Program-made: the position numbers and the translations under genes | Shown: piece by piece, positions 34,708 to 45,778 of the stretch | Numbering within the stretch: the first letter of the stretch is position 1 | Layout: every line of letters begins with the position of its first letter | The notes under the pieces: generated by a model | What the model saw: only the letters and a program-made list of their open reading frames with translations | What the model was told of the DNA's origin: nothing | Databases searched by the model: none | Source: Zygnema cylindricum | Taxonomy: Eukaryota > Streptophyta > Zygnematophyceae > Zygnematales > Zygnemataceae | Length of the DNA stretch: 64,000 bases | NCBI GenBank assembly: GCA_037447655.1 | Contig: JBBHKE010001389.1 | Coordinates: forward strand, 1 to 64,000 | Direction of reading: 5' to 3'

Positions 34708-35342
34708 TTAGGCTTGGCCAGAAATGTGCCAATGATTGTGTCCGAATCTTTGACATTTAAAGCACACCAAATTCTGATCAATTTGTCCGTCGTAATTTCC
34801 CACATTCTGTATATCCCTTCTGCCCCCTCTTCCACCATCACCTCTACCTCCCGGAGGTCTACCACCCCCTCTTCCATTGAGCAAGTTCACAGCCGCATCT
34901 TCGGCTGTAGCGACATTCAAGGGGACAATATGTTCAATTTCTCTTGGAGGTGGACTGACCCCTCTGCCCGAACCTTCTCTCGTCTTATCGATTCTCTTTA
35001 CGTAACTCACGGCGTACTCAGATGTCGCTCTTTCTTCCAAACCTCGTAGTTAGAACCGTTGAACAAAACAAACTTTCCTGCCATTTGGAAGTTGGCTTCC
35101 ACTCCTATCTCACTGATAATATCGAAGCTATCCTCTTCCGCAATTTTCGCCTTCCTTTTCCGGATTCTCTTCTTTCTTTCCTTTTCAGGCTCTCCTTCAG
35201 AATCACTATCGCCACTGTCATCCGGAGTCTCGAAGACTTGCATCTTGCCTTTGTGATGGGCAGCCGGGAGCCACTCATCAAAAGTACGAAGAAGACCGTC
35301 GAACTCAACACCAAGCTGCTCCTCAAACAGTGACACTTGCAT
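34708..35342 (-). pseudogene. Copia-type gag fragment, element 3
   Basis: 35007-35342 ends with FVLFNGSNYEVWKKE, the usual opening of plant Copia gag. 34708-35040 continues in another frame and contains a Gly/Arg-rich stretch and a zinc-knuckle-like CFKCQRFGHNHW that lacks its last Cys. No protease, integrase or RT follows. Part of an inverted repeat with 35602-35930. Confidence 0.65.
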
Positions 35343-35930
35343 GTTCTTGACTTCCTCCTTTTGTTGATGATCTTATTCAAATTGCTCGCCACTAAACCTC
35401 TCTCACTCGGTTCAGGTTTGTCACCTTGCTAGCCTCAGTGTCATTTGTGATCTATGCGTTTATCATTTCTATTTGCTTCCGATGTGAGTGTTCTGTAAAT
35501 CTGTGACAATGACTTTGTGAGAATGTGATCGTGTCAGACGATCCTATACTTAACAATTGGCATCCGATCTGGCCTTACTATTAGAAATAATAAACTCATA
35601 GATCACAAATGACACTGAGGCTAGCAAGGTGACACACCTTAACCGAGTGAGAGAGGTTTAGTGGCGAGCAATTTGAATAAGATCATCAACAAAAGGAGGA
35701 AGTCAAGAACATGCAAGTGTCACTGTTTGAGGAGCAGCTTGGAGTTGAGTTCGACGGTCTTCTTCGTACTTTTGATGAGCGGCTCCCGGCTGCCCATCAG
35801 AAAGGCAAGATGCAAGTCTTCGAGACTCCGGATTCAAATCCGGATGACAGTGGCTATAGGTATTCTGAAGGAGAGGCTGAAAAGGAAAGAAAAGAGAATC
35901 CGGAAAGGGAAGGCGAAAATTGAAAATGAG
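35143..35930. repeat. Inverted repeat of a Copia gag leader (arms about 315-330 bp, spacer 146 bp)
   Basis: The left arm 35143-35455 (minus sense) and right arm 35602-35930 (plus sense) share GATCACAAATGACACTGAGG, GTTTAGTGGCGAGCAATTTG and a gag-like frame beginning MQVSLFEEQLGVEF. The arms differ by substitutions and small indels, so the palindrome is old. The spacer 35456-35601 has TTGGCATCCGATC, which resembles a degenerate primer site. Confidence 0.75.
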
Positions 35931-36524
35931 GAAATTACAAATAACACTGAGGCTCAGCAAAACATAGATATTTATTCCACTGAACTTTTTCTTGTTAAGT
36001 TTTACATTGTGGGATTTGTCGTTAGCGTCGGTTGTCAATTTACGTTTTGTTTAAGTGAGGATTTTGTGCGTCAGTGTAATTTATGTTCTGTCCTATTTAA
36101 GTCTTTGTACAGAGGGTCTCGGTCACTGTACGGTTATGTGTCATAGTGATCGTAGTGGTCTTTGTTCTGTTGTACTTTGTCGTAGTGCTTTGCCGACGTG
36201 CGTTTCACGCGCCGCGTTTGATTGGTGAAGTTTGTACTTTGGTACTTGGGAATTCGCTTGAGGTGACGATTCATTTGAGTGAATCGGGCGTCCGCGAGAA
36301 TTGACGAAGTTTCGCGTCGCGACGCACGATTCTATTCCGGTCCAATGTGGAGATTTGTCTTTTGAGTTGCGTCGTACATTTGTACGGCGAGTTTTGGTTG
36401 ACGTTAAACTGCGTCTTTTGAGGCGAAATGCGAAGACGATGATATTCAATTATTTGCGTGCTTTATTCCGTGTGATGAATATGCGTTGGTGTTTGACCAG
36501 CGCGATCTGCACATCGCAGATACT

Positions 36525-37164
36525 CGGCGTCTCCATTTGTCAAGGGTTTTTAATGGTTTTCCTCTAAAACTTAGCATACCGCATCAGTCAAGTGTCAAAA
36601 GCCGTACAAAATAAAGAAAAAAAGGAGAAGTACATTTTTACGTCATCATCTAATTTAAAATATACTACATGTTGTCGTCTTGTGCTCTTGACCCCACATT
36701 GCGCCAAAACCGTCATCTTCAAACTTTTATTTAAAACAAAGAGGATGTTTTTAAAACAAAGTATCGTAAACAAATTATAACACGTATTCACTCGTGTAGT
36801 AATTTTTTCATGTGAAAAAAGACCTGTTCAGTATGTTGTCTTTTGCGTCCATCAAAGAAATACATAATTTGTTTGTTTTGTCGGTTTTCCGAGCACGGAT
36901 TTCTTCATTTCAGGGGATCTGAAGATTCCGATGCCATTTCACGAAAACGTGAAAAATCTCTGAGGGCGCCACATAAATTCAGACTCGCCGCCTCTCACGA
37001 AAAATTTGGAGAATCACAGATTCTAGACGTTGGCAGCTGTCACGGGTATGTCAGCGTATATAATCGTCACACCCTTAAGTTTTAATTCCGTTTTTAGACA
37101 TAGGGACACCTGCGCTAAAAAACAAAGTAATTTCTCTAAGTTACAAGTACATGGAGACGTACCC
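36525..37164. mobile_element. TIR element inserted in LARD LTR A
   Basis: About 640 bp with imperfect ends GGCGTCTCCATTTGTCA and the inverse of GGGTACGTCTCCATGTACT. The uninterrupted LTR at 50405-50420 shows the empty site GATACTTATTCGG. The right junction has TTA; the left one is degraded. This fits a PIF/Harbinger-like insertion. Confidence 0.55.
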
Positions 37165-37447
37165 TTATTCGGATTGTGTTTGTCGTCGGTCAAGTCTCCA
37201 GGTTGAATTAGTTTGAAGTGTACTATCGTGTACTTTGTTGTTTCACGTATTGATGTAGTCTCATTCGTTGACGCTTAGTGCGTAGTAAATGTACGGTTGG
37301 TTTGTTGTAGTTACGTGACGTTTTAAAGGAGTATATTGAGGCGTAGGGAGAAAGAGGTTTTTTATCAACTAAGTGAGAGTTGGTCCTCCTTGTAGTTTAT
37401 CAAGGAGTTAGAGGTATGGAACGAGATTGATAGCTTAGAAGAGTTAG

Positions 37448-38324
37448 TGAAATTTTGTGGTCTCTATTAACCCACAAAATTAGCAGCCTATGTAAAGCCT
37501 CTAGAATAATATTTGCCCCTCTCACTATCTCACTCAATAAGTGTCTCCCAACCCCTGTGAGGACAAGACTCCCCTGAGTCAAACGCAAAAAGAATCACTG
37601 AATTTGCTCCCAAGTAAGTTATGGTTGGCCAAAGATGGCATATAAATACAAAAGGTCATCTAGAGAGAGGCGCCTCAAATACGCTAAGTCCCTTAACTCC
37701 TATTAATAACTACCTACTACTCTACCCTAGGTCAATCAAAAGAGTGTATAGTACAAGAAGGTACAGTGGCCGATTGTACTTGTTGTACGGCCATTGTACA
37801 ACATGGCCTTCTGGTTGACACTTGTCAACTTGGGAGCCATCGTTCCTCCTCCCATCTTTCCCGGCATCCAATGATGTGTCGCCACGTGGCAAAGTGCGCC
37901 GCGCTGTCCGGAAGCCGCCAAAGATTCATTCGGGTTTGGCGGGGGCGACGAAGGTCGTCCGATCATATATTTTACACGGTTAGATTCGCGTCCTCGAGCG
38001 CCGTTTGACTATAGATGTCGTTTCGTCAATTTTGGTATGTTTAAGTCAAAGTGACGTTTTTGTAACACATTAATTAATTACCGAACCATGTACGTATATC
38101 GTTTTGTTAACGCCCAAGTGGATAAGGCATACATCTATGTAGTACTCTGTAGACCCAAGTTCAAATCCTGCTAATGGCAACATTTTGGTAATTTATCAAT
38201 CTGTCTGATTGCCTGCTTGTCTGCCTGTATCTTTTTGACTATGGCGGCAGCTATGGTGACTCTCTCCCTCTCTTTAGTATAGAGTCTAAATAAAGTATTG
38301 AGTATTAATTAATTCTGTTCAACA
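37448..38324 (-). repeat. 3' LTR of Copia element 2
   Basis: 877 bp, paired with 42753-43607. Contains a tRNA-like A/B-box pair at about 38109-38169 and a short insertion of CTGCTTGTCTGCCTGT words absent from the other LTR. Confidence 0.88.
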
Positions 38325-38337
38325 CTCCCCACAATTC

Positions 38338-39868
38338 TTAGTCAACTTTTAATTTAAGTCCACAATCGTCTCTGCAGAATTTTAACTTAGGAGAAGGCAC
38401 GGGTTTTGTCATCATGTCTGCAATCATCTCTTTATCACTTTTATGAACCAGTTTAATTATTTTATTCTCAACCTTCTCTCTGACAAAACTTAGTCTTATA
38501 TCCATATGTTTAGCTTTGAAATGGTGTTTTGGATTAGCTGCAATAGAAATAGCAGCTTGATTATCACAAGAGACATTCTGAGTCCCAGATTTCATGAACC
38601 CAAGTTCTTCGAGTAGAGATTTTACCCACATTAGTTCTTTAGTGGCAGCATAATAAGCTATGTACTCACCCTCCATAGTGGATTGAGCAACTACTTTCTG
38701 TTGTTTGCTACTACAACAGCATGCACCAAATCCAATTTGCAACACATATCGAGTTGTACATCGTCTCAAAGGCACATCCCCATAACTGGCACCACTCGAA
38801 GTGGTGATGTCACTCGAAGTGGTGATGTCACTGTGCTCCCCTCCCAATGTAACCATAATTCCCTTGTTCCCACCAAATATCTCATTAGTCTTTTGGCTGC
38901 TTCCTAGTCTCTTTTCCCGGGTTAATTTAGACTTCTACTGAGAACACCTACAGCTGCAGTTGTATCCGGACGTGTACAATTCATAAAGTAAATGAAACAA
39001 CCTACGATTTGTCGATAAGGAATTCCTTCCATAAACCTCTTTTCTTCCTCATCCATCTCATCATTCAAAATCAATATCCCTCCTTCTTCACTCCCCTCCG
39101 ATACTTTCTTTAGATCCATGGGAGTGGTACACCTATTTGCTTTCTCCATCTGAAACTTTTCTAGCATATTACCGATAGCTTCTTTCTGAGTGAGTCATAT
39201 AATTCTATTCCCTCTATCTCTCTCCATTTGAATCCCCAAAATGTATTTTGCTTTGCCGAGATCTTTCATGTCAAACTGACTTCTCAGATCATGTTTGAGT
39301 TTGTTAATCATATCTTTAGACTTGCTTAAGACTAACAAATCATCAACATAAATAGCAATAAATATCACTCCACTTTCATCCTCAAATATATATATGGAGT
39401 GACTTGAACTTATTCTAATGTATCCGAAACCTGTCAAAAATTCATCTAATTTTATGTTGCACTGCCGCGGGGCTTGCTTAAGGTCATAATGTGATTTATC
39501 AGTTTGCACACCTTGCTTTCTTCTCCACTTTCCACGAATCCTTCCGGTTGCCTCATGTAGATTTCTTTTTCTAACTCTCCGTATAAGAAGGCGGTTTTAA
39601 TATCTATCTGATGTATTTCCATATCCTCTGCTGCGACTAAACTTAAGAGGATTGTGACAGAAGGGAATCTTACTATGGGTGCAAAGGTTTCTTCATAGTC
39701 TTTTCCTTTTTGCTGAGTATAACCTATAGCTTCCAACCTAGCCTTATATCTTTCAATGGAATTATCTGGGTTTAGTTTAAGCTTAAAAACCCACTTACAT
39801 CGAATCGGTTTTCGATCTGGTGGACAGTCTACTAACTCCCATGTATTGGCTTCCATGATGGAAGCCAT
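38338..39868 (-). pseudogene. Copia element 2 reverse transcriptase and RNase H remnants
   Basis: 39452-39868 holds WVFKLKLNPDNSIERYKA, TFAPIVRFPSV and IDIKTAFLYGELEKEIYM. 39195-39509 holds the palm with YVDD (39339-39350) and LGIQMERDRGNRII. 38922-39167 is the connection. 38338-38856 is RNase H, with EGEYIAYYAATKELMWVK and the terminal MIADMMTKPVP motif. Frameshifts near 39500, 39180 and 38880 break the polyprotein. Confidence 0.9.
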
Positions 39869-40114
39869 TTTTTCATTGATGGCACTGATCCACTGGTTGC
39901 TCTGTGGGGTATTTGTGGGGTATTTATGGCCTCTAAGTATGTCTGAGGTTCATCTAGGTGAGACATCTTTGTAAGTTAGTTATTTACTTGTTTTTCTTGA
40001 AGTTGTTTACTACTTCTTCTTCATCCTTCAAAATCTGACGCCAATATAGAAGGCATCCTCGGATTTGGTTTTGGAAGATTTTCAACTCCTTTGTCTTCGA
40101 ATTCTAGTAATTGA

Positions 40115-41566
40115 TCAACTTCCTCGTCGGTTTCCACTTCGTATTGTAGCGTTTCTTCGAATATTGTCTTTTCGTCCCTCTTTTGGTATATTTGCAAATT
40201 GTTCCTTCTCCTTTTCTTCCTTCTCTTCATTTCCAAAGTCAAATTCAGAAAATTGACCACGTTCAAATCTGATTTTTACTTCTTTGTTATATTTGAATGG
40301 ATCAATAGACTTTACTTCATTCCTCACAACTATGTGTTTTACCAAAATGATATCTCTCTTTTTCAAGTCATACACTCGATATCCTTTTGTGCTCTCATCA
40401 TATCCTACAAGATATCTCGGTTTCCCTCTTCCCTCTAACTTCCATTTAGTCTTATCGGAATCGAAACTGTAGACTTGACTTCCGAACACTCTCAAACTAG
40501 ACAAATTTGGTTTTCTTCCCGTCCACCTTTCATACAGAGTTTCCTCTTTATTTGCCGAAGTTAGAACTCTATTTTTGATGAAGTTAGCATAGTTTATAGA
40601 CTTAGCCCAAAACTACAATCCTATTCTTTTATCAGTTAGCATACTTCTGGACATGTCTCCTAAAGTTCTATTCACTCTTTTTCCTACTCCATTTTGTTTC
40701 GGATTGTAACAAACAATTTTCTCATGATAGATTTCTTCTTCATTAAGAAATTCTTCAAATTCTTTTGAGGTGTATTCTTTCCCATTATCACTTTTTATCT
40801 CTTTTATTGACGTTTCATGTAATTTTTAACTCCAATCTTTGTATTCTTTGAAACATGTTAGTACCTTTGACTTATGTCTAAGAAAATATACCTTAGTGTA
40901 TCTAGACCAATCATCTGTAATGGTTAGCATCCATCTCTTCCCCCCATGTGAAGCATACGTAGCTGGTCCCCAAACATCATTGTGAACTAGATCTAATACT
41001 TTCTCTCTTCTAAATGTGGATGCCTTTGGAAATGGGAGTCTATGAATCTTCCCTTGGGCACATCCACTACTATCATGTGAGGTCTCATCATCTCTAAACG
41101 CAATCCTATCCACTATTCCTTTTTTCTTCATTTTCTTTAATCGGTCTAGATTCACATGCCCCAACCTCTTGTGGCAAAGCATCATATCCCTTCCACATGA
41201 GTAGAGAACACCCTTTTCATTGCATAATACAATTCTGAACATTCCTTGACTACCCTTTTCAGCTATGAAATAAACCTCATTATCAAAGCTAGCTGTAAAG
41301 ATTCCTTTCTTGGTTCCTGTTTCGAACTCTTTTTCATCTAAAACAACTGTAGAGACTAGATTTTTGCTAAGATATGGAATGTAAATAACATTTGAGAGTG
41401 TTACAATTGAAACCTTTCCATCAACTAGAACTTTTAAATCAACCGATCCAACAAGACTTATGGTTTCTACTCTGCCATCTCCATACTTGATCTCAACTGT
41501 TGGAATCTTTCTTAATTTAGTAAACCACCTCTTTTCCTTGCACATATGCATCGAGGCCCCTGAGTC
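40115..41566 (-). pseudogene. Copia element 2 protease and integrase remnants
   Basis: The protease active site DSGAS is at 41552-41566, just before the long frame 40826-41551. That frame holds GAG-pre-integrase (GRDMMLCHKRLGHVNLDRL), the zinc end CAQGKIHRLPFP and the core LTITDDWSRYTKVYFL. 40115-40504 holds the C-terminal part (LRVFGSQVYSF, YLVGYDESTKGYRVYD). The segment between, with the second catalytic Asp, is broken. Confidence 0.88.
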
Positions 41567-41781
41567 TATGATCCACCCATCCTCAGGTGGATCCCTCTTA
41601 CCTCCGAAAGCACACTTTTGTCTCCGTAGAATTTTTGCATGCTTCTCAGTGTTTTTGGTTTAAGAAGAAGCTCCTCGAGCTCCTCTTCCGGTTTCTGTTA
41701 CTTCATCTTATCCCTCGTCATGAACTTGAGTTAGAAAAGCCTTTTTCTTTCCTCTATCTCTTGGGGAACCTTGTTCATATT

Positions 41782-42646
41782 TCAGTCGGAGATTTGCAAG
41801 TTTGACACACTATGCCATATAATGTCCCGGTTTCTTGCAGAAGTGACATAGTCCACCTCGAGGAGCTCCTCTCCCATGTCGATAAAATCTGCCACTTCCT
41901 TCTCCTCTTCCTCCAAAGTTTCAATAGGGATCCTTTCACCTTTCCTCATCACGTTTCCGCCAATCAGAACCTGCAGCCAATGCTTGAACACTCGGAATTC
42001 ATCTCCTAAGTTCTATGGTACTCTCTTTTACTAAAATTTTCTCATCCCAATTGCAATTGCTATCACCTAGATCCTGCAACCGATTAATGATATTCTTATA
42101 CTCTTCAGGTAGCTTTATTATCAGTGTATTTACTCGTTATCTCTCAGACCATGAGTTACCTGCACTCTTTAGTTATCCAAATAATGCTCCTATATCATTG
42201 CAATAATCATTCATACTTCCTCCTTTGTAAGTATAAGCTGAAATTTTATTTTTTGCCAACTGTTGCTGCTGCATTGACCCACTTTTATATTTGTTTACAA
42301 GAGATACCCAAATCTGAGAGGAAGATCTAACATGCATAAAAGGAATGGCAATACCCTTCACTACACTTTTGAAAATTAGTAGCTTAGCCACGTTGTCCTT
42401 ATATTTCCAATTTTCATATTCTGACCTTTCGGTCTGACTCTTTGTCACCATTGCTGGTGGTGTTGCTGTCGATATCGTCTTTGATAATGGAATCCCTTGG
42501 GAAGCAACTCCTCCCTTTTCTCCTTCTATGATTATCTCCTCCTCTTCCTCGTCATGGTTCGTGATGGTGGCTGTGGTGGCGGAGGCGCCAGAAAAACGTG
42601 TTCCTCCAAACCCAGGTGGAGGTGGACATCGAATTTGCCCGAACAC
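41782..42646 (-). pseudogene. Copia element 2 gag remnant
   Basis: 42173-42646 begins with a Pro/Gly-rich and acidic leader, then a gag core (YENWKYKDNVAKLLIFKSV, SSQIWVSLVNKYKSGSMQQ). 41782-41991 continues in another frame. A weak zinc-knuckle-like stretch (Cys/His-rich on the minus strand near 41810-41870) follows. Confidence 0.75.
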
Positions 42647-42740
42647 TATGCCCCATAGGAGCTTCTCAAACAGTTCTCCCTACATCATCATCTCCCAATA
42701 AAGAATGTCAGATCCATTAAATATGGGCACCCTAGAGGGT

Positions 42741-42752
42741 GGGCCCATAACC
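42741..42752 (-). other. Primer binding site of Copia element 2 (internal initiator tRNA-Met type)
   Basis: Plus-strand GGGCCCATAACC abuts the 5' LTR edge at 42753. It matches the anticodon-loop sequence of plant initiator tRNA-Met over 12 bases. Confidence 0.72.
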
Positions 42753-43607
42753 TGAAATTCTGTGGTATCCATTAACCCACAAAATTAGCCGCCTATGTAA
42801 AGCCTCTAGGATAATATTTTCCCCTTTCACTTTCTCACTCAATAAGTGCCGCCCAGGCACACAAATTTTCTGACCACCCTCACCCCTGTGAGGGCAAGAC
42901 TCCTCTGAGTAAAACGCAAAAAGAATCACTGAATTTGCTCCCCTGAGTAGTAAGTTATGGCGGGCCAAAGATGGCTTATAAATACAAAAGGTCACCTGGA
43001 GAGAGGCGCCTCAAATACGCTAAGTCCCTTAACTCCTACTCATAACTACCTACTACTCTACCCTAGGTCAATCAAAAGAGTGTATAGTACAAGAAGGTAC
43101 AGTGGCCGATTGTACTTCTTGTACGACCATTGTACTACATGGCCTTCTGGTTGTCAACTGGGAGCCATCGTTCCTCCTCCCATCTTTCTCGGCGTCCAAT
43201 GATACGTTGCCACGTGGCAAATTGCACCGCGCTGTCCGGAAGCCGCCAAAGATTCATTCGGGTTTGGCGGGGGCGACGAAGGCCGTCCGATCATATATTT
43301 TACATGGTTAGATTCGCGTCCGCGAGCACCGTTTGACTATAGATGTCGTTTCGTCAATTTTGGTATGTTTAAGTCAAAGTGATGTTTTTGTAACACTTTA
43401 ATTAATTACCAAACCATGTACGTGTATCGTTTCGTTAACGCCCAAGTGGATAAGGCGTACATCTATATTGGGCTCTGTAGACCCAGGTTCAAATCCTGTT
43501 GCCTTGCCTTTTTTTCTTTGACTATGGCGTCAGCTATGGTGACTCTCTCCCTCTCTTTACTATAAAGTCTAAATTAAGAATTGAATATTAATTAATTCTT
43601 TTCTACA
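42753..43607 (-). repeat. 5' LTR of Copia element 2
   Basis: 855 bp, similar to 37448-38324 with scattered differences. Includes the better tRNA-like A/B-box pair at 43438-43497. Confidence 0.88.
43438..43497 (+). promoter_or_regulatory. tRNA-like A-box/B-box pair in a Copia LTR
   Basis: GCCCAAGTGGATAAGGCG resembles the D-arm/A-box of tRNA-Arg-type genes. GGTTCAAATCC at 43487-43497 fits the B-box, with a CAGG...CCTG T-stem. Spacing is normal for a tRNA, but no matching acceptor stem is present. The second copy is at 38109-38169. It reads on the strand opposite to the element. Confidence 0.4.
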
Positions 43608-43771
43608 TTTAGAAGTGAGTGTTTTGAGGGTGTGAGGAAATTATGTAAAAAAAGTTCTACGTGGAGTATATTGGCTTTCTTGGGGTAATCTTTCTCTTGT
43701 GTGTCTTTTATCGTTTATGCTTTCGCTTGCATTTGCACTCAAAGTTTTATTTTATTGTAAAGATCCTATCA

Positions 43772-45778
43772 AGTGGTATCGGAGCAGGATGTAGTGCTCC
43801 ATGAGTTTTAGGATGATGGAGGGATTTAAGGAAGGAAGGACGATTTGTCGTCATTCAAGCTTAGAGGGGCTCAACATGAAGAGGCCCTTCCTACTCGTCC
43901 TTTTGGCCGAGATAGATTCGGAGGTGAAAGAAGTTTGGAGGAGGTGTTGTGTGACTTGTTCGGCAAGTTTACCCTTAATGTTGATGTGAAAATTCAGATT
44001 GAGATGGGAGGAAGAAAAAGCTTTTGTCCTTTGAAGAGTGAACCGGATCTCGATCCTGATGGAGAATATTTTTATTTTGAAGTCGAAGAAGAAGAATCCA
44101 AAGTAGTCAAAGAAGAAGAATCCGAAGTAGTCGAAGAAGGTGAAAGAGAGAAGAGTGAATTAAAAACTGAAGAGAGGAAGAAAAGTGAGAAGTGATGAGA
44201 ATTGCATTAAAAAGAGTGATTTTATGAGAGAGAAGAAGAGTGGAAAGAAGAGTGAAGAGAAAAAGAAAAAGTTTTTTTTTAGGAGGAATGAAGTTGTCGA
44301 TGTGATATATTGTTGAGGTGTAAAGGAGTGTTTTATGAAGAAGAAAGTAAATGCGTCGTCGTGAGTTGAAAATAAAGCTCGACGTTTTTTTTTTTTTTTT
44401 TATAAGATCTATTTTTGGAGGGAGTTGTATTTCGTACTTTTGTACGTTTATTTATTGAAGAAGTGAATCGCAATGAATCGAGGTGAATGGTGTGGCGATT
44501 ACCTAAATCGCCAACAGAAGAGGAGGAGTTCCGTGTTGGAACAAATATCGGTATCTTGACCAGTTGTTTTTGGTCATTTATTGACAAAGAGGAGGAAGAA
44601 GAAGTGACGTTCCGTGTTGGAGCGAGACCGGTGTTTTTACCCGGCTGTTTCGGTCGTTTGCGTTGTCAAACGCCAAACTTTTGTATGGTCGTTATGTTTT
44701 TTATTCCATTGGTACTTTTTACTTGTTCAACATTGGAATATGGTGTAATTTTTGAAGTGAATTTTTGTACGGCAATCTGTTCTATTGTACAGTGAGCCTA
44801 AATTGGTGCGGCGGTTACCTAAATCGCTTTGTGGATTATTATTGGTGCGGCGGTTACCTAAATCGCTACGTTAAATATTATTGGTCGTTGGGATCTAGAG
44901 TTGACTTTATAGAATTTGATTCTCGTATCTATGGAAGGAGGAGTGATCGTGATATACAGGCGTATATGCCTCTTGTACTTTGAAATTTGCAGTATATTTC
45001 TTTGCAGGATATTTTGGCGGTTGCTTTTTTGTCGTCGTCACATGTTGTTGGTCGCATAATTATTCAAAATCCGTATGCATGGATACTTTCGTACCTTATT
45101 GGTACAGTGTGGAGTTACTTTGGTTTCGGTCAACGAAGATATTATTTAACAATTTTATTATGATGGAGGTGACGTGGATTTGCGGCGTGAACTTTCGGTT
45201 TTTTTGATTTCGAATATTCACCGTCCGGTTACATTTTCGTTTGGAGCGGCAGTTTTGTTTTATTCTGATATTATTTGTACAAATGGGGAAGCGCCATGTG
45301 GTATATGCGTGAATTTTGACACGCGAAGTTACGGATGGATTTTAAGTGGTGATTGAAAAAGTACGCAAGGAGTTGTTACGTTGGAGAGGGGGCTACGGCA
45401 TTTGGAGCTAATTGGAGTTTTTTTTTTTTGAGGATGATGTTGAAGGATTATTTGATTTGGCATTTATAACAAAATCCCGTGGAGGAATTAGTGTTTCTTA
45501 CGTCAGACATTTGTCGTTTTGTTTCGTACATTAATGTAGTGTTAAATTTTTTCGTTATTAGTATGTCTCATGATGCTTTACAGACGGGAAGTTTTAAGTT
45601 TTGATTGGAGTAATGATTACAAGTTTGAGAAGAGGATTGCAAGATTCAAATTTGTAATCGGCCATCGCGTGTTTGTCGCACGGCCGTCCAGTTTGTCTTT
45701 TGTTGTTTTGTGTAAGTTGGTTAACATTATTTTGGAGTTGAGGTGGCAGTTTGACAATTCCCACATTGAGAGGGGGAT
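43772..45778 (+). mobile_element. LARD-like element internal region, copy 1
   Basis: Begins with the primer site AGTGGTATCGGAGC (complement of a tRNA-Met 3' end) and ends with a purine tract GAGAGGGGG just before LTR B. About 2.0 kb with no protease, integrase or RT. The only notable frame is about 43830-44195, without an ATG: a short domain (LEEVLCDLFGKFTLNVDVKI) then an acidic EEE-rich tail. It is shared with copy 2. A pol-less interior between LTRs of about 1 kb fits a LARD. Confidence 0.7.

Larger units (their letters stand above)
37448..43607 (-). mobile_element. Ty1/Copia LTR retrotransposon, element 2 (degenerate), nested in a LARD LTR
   Basis: A 6160-bp element read right to left. 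5' LTR 42753-43607, primer site 42741-42752, gag 42646-41782, protease/integrase 41566-40115, RT/RNase H 39868-38338, purine tract 38325-38333 (plus CTCCCCAC), 3' LTR 37448-38324. Flanked by GTTAG (37443-37447) and TTTAG (43608-43612), a 5-bp duplication with one change. LTR ends are TGTTGAACAG... and ...TCA. The frames carry several shifts, so it is probably non-autonomous. Confidence 0.92.
35993..43771 (+). repeat. LARD-like LTR copy A, split by two insertions
   Basis: The LTR begins TGTTAAGTTTTACATTGTGG (35993) and ends AAAGATCCTATCA (43771), directly followed by AG and the primer site TGGTATCGGAGC (43774-43785). It is interrupted by a TIR element at 36525-37164 and by Copia element 2 at 37448-43607. 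The remaining LTR parts (35993-36524, 37165-37447, 43608-43771) total about 0.98 kb and align in order with 45779-46833. Confidence 0.8.

Noticed and set aside
35022-35333. Plus-strand frames over the gag fragment (35022-35333, 34621-35049)
   Set aside because: Antisense shadows; the minus strand carries the recognisable gag words.
38109-38183. A functional tRNA gene
   Set aside because: A- and B-box-like motifs are present, but no acceptor-stem pairing was found and both copies sit in LTRs.
43801-43989. 62-codon ATG frame at the start of the LARD interior, and its partner at 47675-47875
   Set aside because: It overlaps the acidic frame in another phase and has no hydrophilic gag character. 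The second copy lacks the same ATG context.
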